This document shows, piece after piece, positions 59,036-64,000 of a DNA stretch of 64,000 nucleotides. The stretch spans positions 12,928,695-12,992,694 of the forward strand of contig CM054158.1 of assembly GCA_028751875.1 (NCBI GenBank), given 5' to 3'. The translations under genes and the position numbers were made by a program. Every line of letters begins with the position of its first letter. The first letter of the stretch is position 1. Source of the stretch: Rapana venosa (Eukaryota > Mollusca > Gastropoda > Neogastropoda > Muricidae). The notes beneath the pieces were generated by a model that was not told the origin of the DNA, made no database searches, and saw nothing but the letters and a program-made list of their open reading frames with translations.

Positions 59036-60420
59036 GTCAAGTCAAGTCAAGTCAAAAAGATCTTTATTGAGGGTAAAAGATTTAGTTTATACAACTTCTT
59101 TTCATCCTGCCCTCACAACAACAACAAAAGAAAGAAAATCAAGAAAATTGACATATAAAAGCAATCAAAATACAATGTTCACACATGTTGAAGACAAAAT
59201 CTATGGAGATTTTTAAAAATATAAATCCAGACTAACAAAACATGATAAAGCAAATCAAGACAGTATAACATAAGCTCAAGTCATACAGATAAATGAAGAA
59301 AATTTAAAAATAAACAAACAAACCCAAAACAACAAAAAACAAAAACAAACACACACAAAAAGCAAAAACAAACAAAAACAAGACTCACAATACAAGATAA
59401 AACAAAACCAAGACAGTATAACATAAGCTCAAGTCATACAACAAATGAAGAAAATACAAATAACAAAGGTAGGAATAACAACAAGGTAGCCTGATGTAAA
59501 ATAACTCGAGTATAAAAGTGGCTTAATTTGTCCATCAAATGTTACTTCAAGAGTTTCTTGAACGTTTGTTGAAGAAGGAGCCATTTTAGGGAGAGAGGTT
59601 AGCAATTGCCACCTGTTCAATCCTGAATAAGCAAGCTTGGTTTATAGAGATTGTTTATAGGGCCCGGGCAAGGACAATTATAGAGTAGGACTTGTTTTAT
59701 TAACGGCAAAATGTTTCACAATTTTCTTGGCTTTTCTTAATATTGTACATACATGACACTTGTTTGAAATGCAGCTGTTTTGAGTGGAAGAATATCTAAT
59801 TCTTTGAGTTGTTGGTGTCAATTATTAGAATTTATCGGATAGTTTAATAGCTTTTTTATGTAGGCGGCTTTAAGCTTTAGGTTTTTTTTTCAATAGCTAT
59901 CTATAAGGTAACATTGTATAAGAGATAGAATATTGTGTGAAAATATCTTTTCGTGATTGTTGGTTTTAGAAATGTTTGATTTTTCTAAGTATGATATAGT
60001 CTTATGAGATTCGTTTTCCTAAAGATTCTATGTGTTTGACAAGATAAATCATATGTCAAATACTGCACTAGTATTTGGTGTGAAAAAATTCTTCAATTTT
60101 CGTCCTGGTTAAATATTGGTGCGAATGGAAAACGCAATTTCTGGTCTTTTTGCAAGTCCGTTTGAAATACATGGAAAAGCATTCGTCTTTTGCATCGTTT
60201 AACTACTTTGTTTTTTTGAATTAAGAGACATATGATTGAATTTTGTCCATTCAATAAGTTTATCGATATCTTCCTGCATATCATTCACAAGCTGGTTAGG
60301 ATCACTGTTGCTACATTGAATTGATGTATCGTCAGCAAACATTTCACATGAACCATGAATATGCAGAGGTAGGTCATTAATATAAATAGGGAAAAGAAGT
60401 GGTCCTAGTATTGATCCCTG

Positions 60421-60425
<5 letters not shown>
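59036..60425 (-). mobile_element. LINE-B, 3' part with (TTGAC)n tail
   Basis: Resumes after LINE-A with PQGSILGPLLFPIYINDLPL and FADD (60339-60328), then NQLVNDMQEDIDKLIEW and NHMSLNSKK, decaying by frameshift. The 3' end has AATAAAG followed by a tail of four TTGAC units (59036-59055). About 160 bp near 59240-59460 are partly duplicated. Confidence 0.78.
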
Positions 60426-60473
<48 letters not shown>

Positions 60474-60589
60474 TATGGAATTTATATAGCGCTGAATCTT
60501 GTAAAAACAAACAAATCGAAGCGCTTGCACTCAAATCATTTACACGCATGCAACTCTCCTTAAACATAATGAACAACATATTTCACATC

Positions 60590-60650
60590 CATGCGCGCAC
60601 ACGCACTACGCACGCACACACACACACACAAACACACGCACGCACGCACG

Positions 60651-60703
<53 letters not shown>

Positions 60704-60750
60704 GCACGCACACACACACGCGCACGCACGCGCACGCACGCACGCACGCA

Positions 60751-60797
<47 letters not shown>

Positions 60798-60825
60798 GCA
60801 CACACACACACTCACACACTCTCAT
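60590..60825. repeat. (CA)n/(CG)-rich alternating purine-pyrimidine tract in LINE-A 3' UTR
   Basis: About 235 bp of CA, CGCA and CGCG repeats. The tract is alternating and Z-DNA-prone. Confidence 0.85.
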
Positions 60826-61148
60826 TTGTTAAAGTTTCATTAACGTTAATCACTTTTTATGTTTGTTTGTTTGGTTGGTTTTTTAAAATTTATTTATTTA
60901 TTTATTTATTTATTTTTTAATTGTATCTTTTGCTTTGTGCGGTTTCTTTTCATGATTAGACTACTTTTCCCCCCTCGCATTTTTCAGTAGGGCCTCCACC
61001 ACCACCTCAATTCTCATACACCCCTTGTATATATATATATTTTTTTTTCTCGTCTAATATCACTGAGAGTGAACAGACGTAAAATCGAAGACAACAACAA
61101 CAACAACACTCTCGAGCACACTCAGGAGGTGAAGAATGCTGTTGAAAA

Positions 61149-62684
61149 TTAGAGACAGATATGAGGGAAAAGTCTCAGGTAGAAAATAAGTGTTTTGAGG
61201 CTGGATTTGAAGGTATCAAATGAAGGCTTTTGGCGAAGTGAAAGAGGGAGGTCATTCCAGGTGGATGGACCAGAAACAGAGAAAGAGCGACGGCCAACAG
61301 TGGTTTGTTTGAATCTGGGTGTTCGAAAGCACAAAGTATCTGCGGCTGAACGAAGGGAACGGGATGGAGTATACTGGTGAAGACAGTTACAGAGATAAGA
61401 GGGTGCAGATTTGTGGAGACATTTGAAACAGAAGGTATTGATCTTATACTCCAGTCTTTGTGAGACAGGCAGCCAGTGACGAGATCGCAGAAGAGGAGTG
61501 ATGTGTTCAGATTTTTTCTTTCTTAGGACCAGTCGAGCTGCAGAGTTTTGAATGCGTTGAAGAGAGTGGATGGATGATGCTGGTAGGCCAACCGAAAGAG
61601 AATTACAGTAGTCTAAACGTGAAAGAATGAGAGATGTGACAAGCTTGGAAGTTGCATCAGTGGACAGATACTTGAGAATCGCGCTTATGCACCATAATTG
61701 ATAGTAGCAAGACTGGTAGGTCTGGGTGATGAATTTTTTCATAGAGAGTGTGTTGTCAAGAACTACTCCTAAATACTTCACAGAATTGGCAAAAGGAACT
61801 GACGCTTTGCCGAGTTCTATTGAAGTTTTTGTGATGGAGGAGAGTTTATGTTCGGTCCCTATGAGCATGGCTGCGGTTTTATCGGCGTTAAGTTGTAACT
61901 TGTTCTGAGTCATCCAGTTTTGAATGTCTTGAAGGCAGTAGGACATATTTGTCAGGAGGGTAGGCAAGTTTTCAACAGTATCACTGCACTGAAGATGAGT
62001 ATCATCGGCATAGAAATGATGATCAATATGGTGGTTATTTATTATATGTGAGAGTGGAGCAGTGTAGAGAGTAAAGAGAACAGGGCCCAGGACTGATCCC
62101 TGTGGGACTCCACATTACATTTTGACAGGTTTTGATTGAATTTTGTTTACAATAACTTTCTGGATTCGGTCTGTGAGGTATGAAGTAAACCAGGTGAGGG
62201 CTGTGCCATTAATACCAAACGTATTTTGGAGGCGAGAAAGAAGAATTGAGTGATCTGTAGTGTCAAAGGATGTAGATAAGTCAAGAAGAGTAAGGAGGGA
62301 GATTTTTCCTGCATCAGAAGCAAGTAGAAGTGTATCTAAACTGTGGACTAGGGTGGTTTCGGTGCTGTGGTTGGGGCGATAGGCAGATTGAAAAGGGGGA
62401 AGGAGATCATTGGAATGAAGGTGACTGTTGAGCTGTTTGAGAACAACTTTTTCTTGTACTTTAGAGACAAAGGGTAAGTTTGAGACAGGTCTATAATTCT
62501 TCGGAATGTTGGGATCGTGGTCGTGCTTTTTCAGTAGAGGTGTGACTATTGCGGTTTTAAGAGCGGATGGAAAATTTCCTGACACAAGAGATGAGTTTAC
62601 TATTTTAGTGATAATAGGTACCAGTTGTGGAAGGCATTGTGAGAAAACAGGAGCAGGTATGGGATCAAGGTCGCATGATTTACC
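61149..62684 (-). pseudogene. LINE-A reverse transcriptase ORF, truncated, one in-frame stop
   Basis: One reading frame from the 5' truncation point at about 62684 to a stop at 61149 carries the RT palm (NYRPVSNLPFVSKVQEKVVL, LLDLSTSFDTTDHSILL), CGVPQGSVLGPVLF, the catalytic FYADD (62015-62001), then the L2/CR1-type C-terminus (VKYLGVVLDNTLSM, ISRLDYCNSL, HITPLLRSRHWLPVSQRLEYK). It is broken only by TAA at 62117-62115, just before CGVPQGS. The endonuclease domain is absent through 5' truncation. Confidence 0.88.
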
Positions 62685-62685
62685 A

Positions 62686-63770
62686 TGGTATACCATATAT
62701 CACACGTAATGAGGTTGATCTCCTGGGCCCGATTTCAACAAGCTGTTGACGATTACTGAGAAATGAATCTAAAAATGATAATGCTTGGTCGGAAATTCTG
62801 TAGCGTTTTAATTTATTAATGAGGAGAGAGTGGCTTATAACGTCAAACGCTTTTCACTATTATTAATATTCAGAAGACATCGCTCGGTCAGTTGTATTAA
62901 GGCAGTATGACAAGAATGGTTTTCACGAAATCCTGACTGGTTTTCATTAATTAGATCATGGATTTTAAAATGAGACTGCAAGTGAAATTGTACATGTTTT
63001 TCTAATGGTTTAGATAGGACTGATAGTATGGATATTGGTCTATAGTTAGACGGATTGGTTCTGTCTCCTGATTTGTGTAAAGATATTACTTAAGCTTGTT
63101 TAAACTTCAATGGGAAATAATTCTTGTCAATACACAAGTTAAAGATATACGTTAGAGTATCAGTTATAGCATATGCGCTGATTTGTGGTATTTTACTATC
63201 TATTTTGTCAAGGTCTCTTGATCCTGATTGTTTTAATTTGAGTAAGCTATTAAGCACTTCTGTTATTGTGTTTGGGGGTATGATAAATTCAGAAGAAATG
63301 CTTTTTGATGAACAGTAATGTTTTTATTCTGTCAGCTCATTTGTTGTTGTTCTATTATTTGATATTACAGATTAGCAATGTTTGCAAAGTGAGAGAAGGT
63401 TTTCTGCTGTTATTTCTTTTATGACTTTTTGGGTGTTGTGTCTTGAACTATTAGTCAAGGTATTAATGGCTTTCCAAATCGTTTTGGGATTCGGGGCTGA
63501 AGACAGCAAATCTTGAAAGTATTTTATTTTCGCTTTGCGCTTCATTGAATTGACTTTGTTTCTTTGCTTTTTATATTAATCTTTTTACTTCGATTTTAAT
63601 AGATAATCTCTTAGATTCATTTCCCTTTGGACTTCTTTTGATAACCATGGTGGTTTTATGAAATGTTTTATGTCTTTTCTTAGTAAATGAAGCATGTTTA
63701 TCATAAATAGCTATAAATGTCTCTATCCAAAAGTTAATAGCATCATCTGGATTTGTAATCTGATAAACAC
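62686..63770 (-). mobile_element. LINE-B, 5' part (interrupted by LINE-A)
   Basis: Frameshifted RT segments on the - strand: a linker like DPDDAINFWIETFIAIYDKH near 63750-63690, then KIKYFQDLLSSAPNPKTIWK near 63540-63480, then SNYRPISILSVLSKPLEKHV near 63060-63000, NENQSGFRENHSCHTAL, the palm motif KAFD (62853-62842) with VISH, and YGIP at the break. Several codons seem lost between NINN and KAFD. The 5' end stops near the (TG)n at 63779. Confidence 0.78.
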
Positions 63771-63775
63771 ATCAC

Positions 63776-63778
<3 letters not shown>

Positions 63779-63838
<60 letters not shown>

Positions 63839-63920
63839 GCGCGCGGCGCGCGTGAGTGCGCACGTGCATGCAGGTGCGTGTTTGTAATTCTGTCATCTGT
63901 TCCCACCGGCACACAATGGC

Positions 63921-64000
<80 letters not shown>
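63779..64000. repeat. (TG)n, GCGC tract, SINE-2 stub and (AG)n at the window end
   Basis: (TG)n at 63779-63833, then gcgcggcgcgcggcgcgc, then a - strand SINE-2 fragment (about 63880-63919: attctgtcatctgttcccac) running into (AG)n that continues past the window. Confidence 0.85.

Larger units (their letters stand above)
60426..62685 (-). mobile_element. LINE-A: L2/CR1-like non-LTR retrotransposon, 5'-truncated
   Basis: 2260 bp bounded by a perfect 5-bp duplication tggta (60421-60425 and 62686-62690). It has a reverse transcriptase, a 3' UTR carrying a long (CA/CG)n run, the 3' terminus ACAAGATTCAGCGCTATATA and an (ATT)n tail. It is inserted into LINE-B in the same orientation. The tail matches many short repeats elsewhere in the window. 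Confidence 0.88.

Overview
The window is animal nuclear DNA. It has long introns with GT..AG borders, dense microsatellites and minisatellites, and many copies of short and long retroposons. The coding content (GNL2, ANAPC5 and an oxysterol-binding-protein relative) is conserved in all animals. The repeat landscape, with tRNA-headed SINEs and LINE/SINE tails carrying TATATAGCGCT followed by (ATT)n, suggests a lophotrochozoan, most likely a gastropod mollusc. The species is an inference only.

Layout. 1-2082: the last two coding exons (+ strand) of an OSBP-related protein of the ORP9/10/11 group, preceded by a 25-bp minisatellite and a SINE. 2083 to about 12990: no coding exons; T/G-rich on the + strand, with several polyadenylation-signal candidates, so probably a very long 3' UTR plus the convergent intergenic space. 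14188-33689 (- strand): a complete 15-coding-exon gene for GNL2/NOG2, the circularly permuted nucleolar GTPase of 60S ribosome assembly. All junctions keep phase, and G4, G5, G1, G2 and G3 can be read in order. Exon 11 carries an in-frame TGA within a locally frameshifted patch. 33690-37346: intergenic. 37347-56856 (- strand): a complete 15-coding-exon gene for ANAPC5 (APC5), the TPR subunit of the anaphase-promoting complex; a further non-coding 5' exon is likely upstream. About 59036-63770: an old LINE (LINE-B) split by a younger L2/CR1-like LINE (LINE-A) with a perfect 5-bp target duplication.

Mobile and repeat content is the most distinctive part. (1) A decayed 1465-bp piggyBac element sits between two TTAA sites inside a tRNA-derived SINE. 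(2) One SINE family combines a tRNA-like head with a 5S-rRNA-like body. (3) A second SINE family occurs with two different 3' tails. (4) Many short repeats are the 3' end of LINE-A. (5) At least ten tandem arrays lie within about 0-85 bp of splice sites; one of them, in GNL2 intron 8, duplicates the exon end and 5' splice site in every 53-bp unit.

The three genes have no evident shared pathway. GNL2 and ANAPC5 lie head-to-tail on the - strand, and the ORP gene converges on GNL2 at about 13 kb, where + strand composition switches from T/G-rich to A/C-rich.
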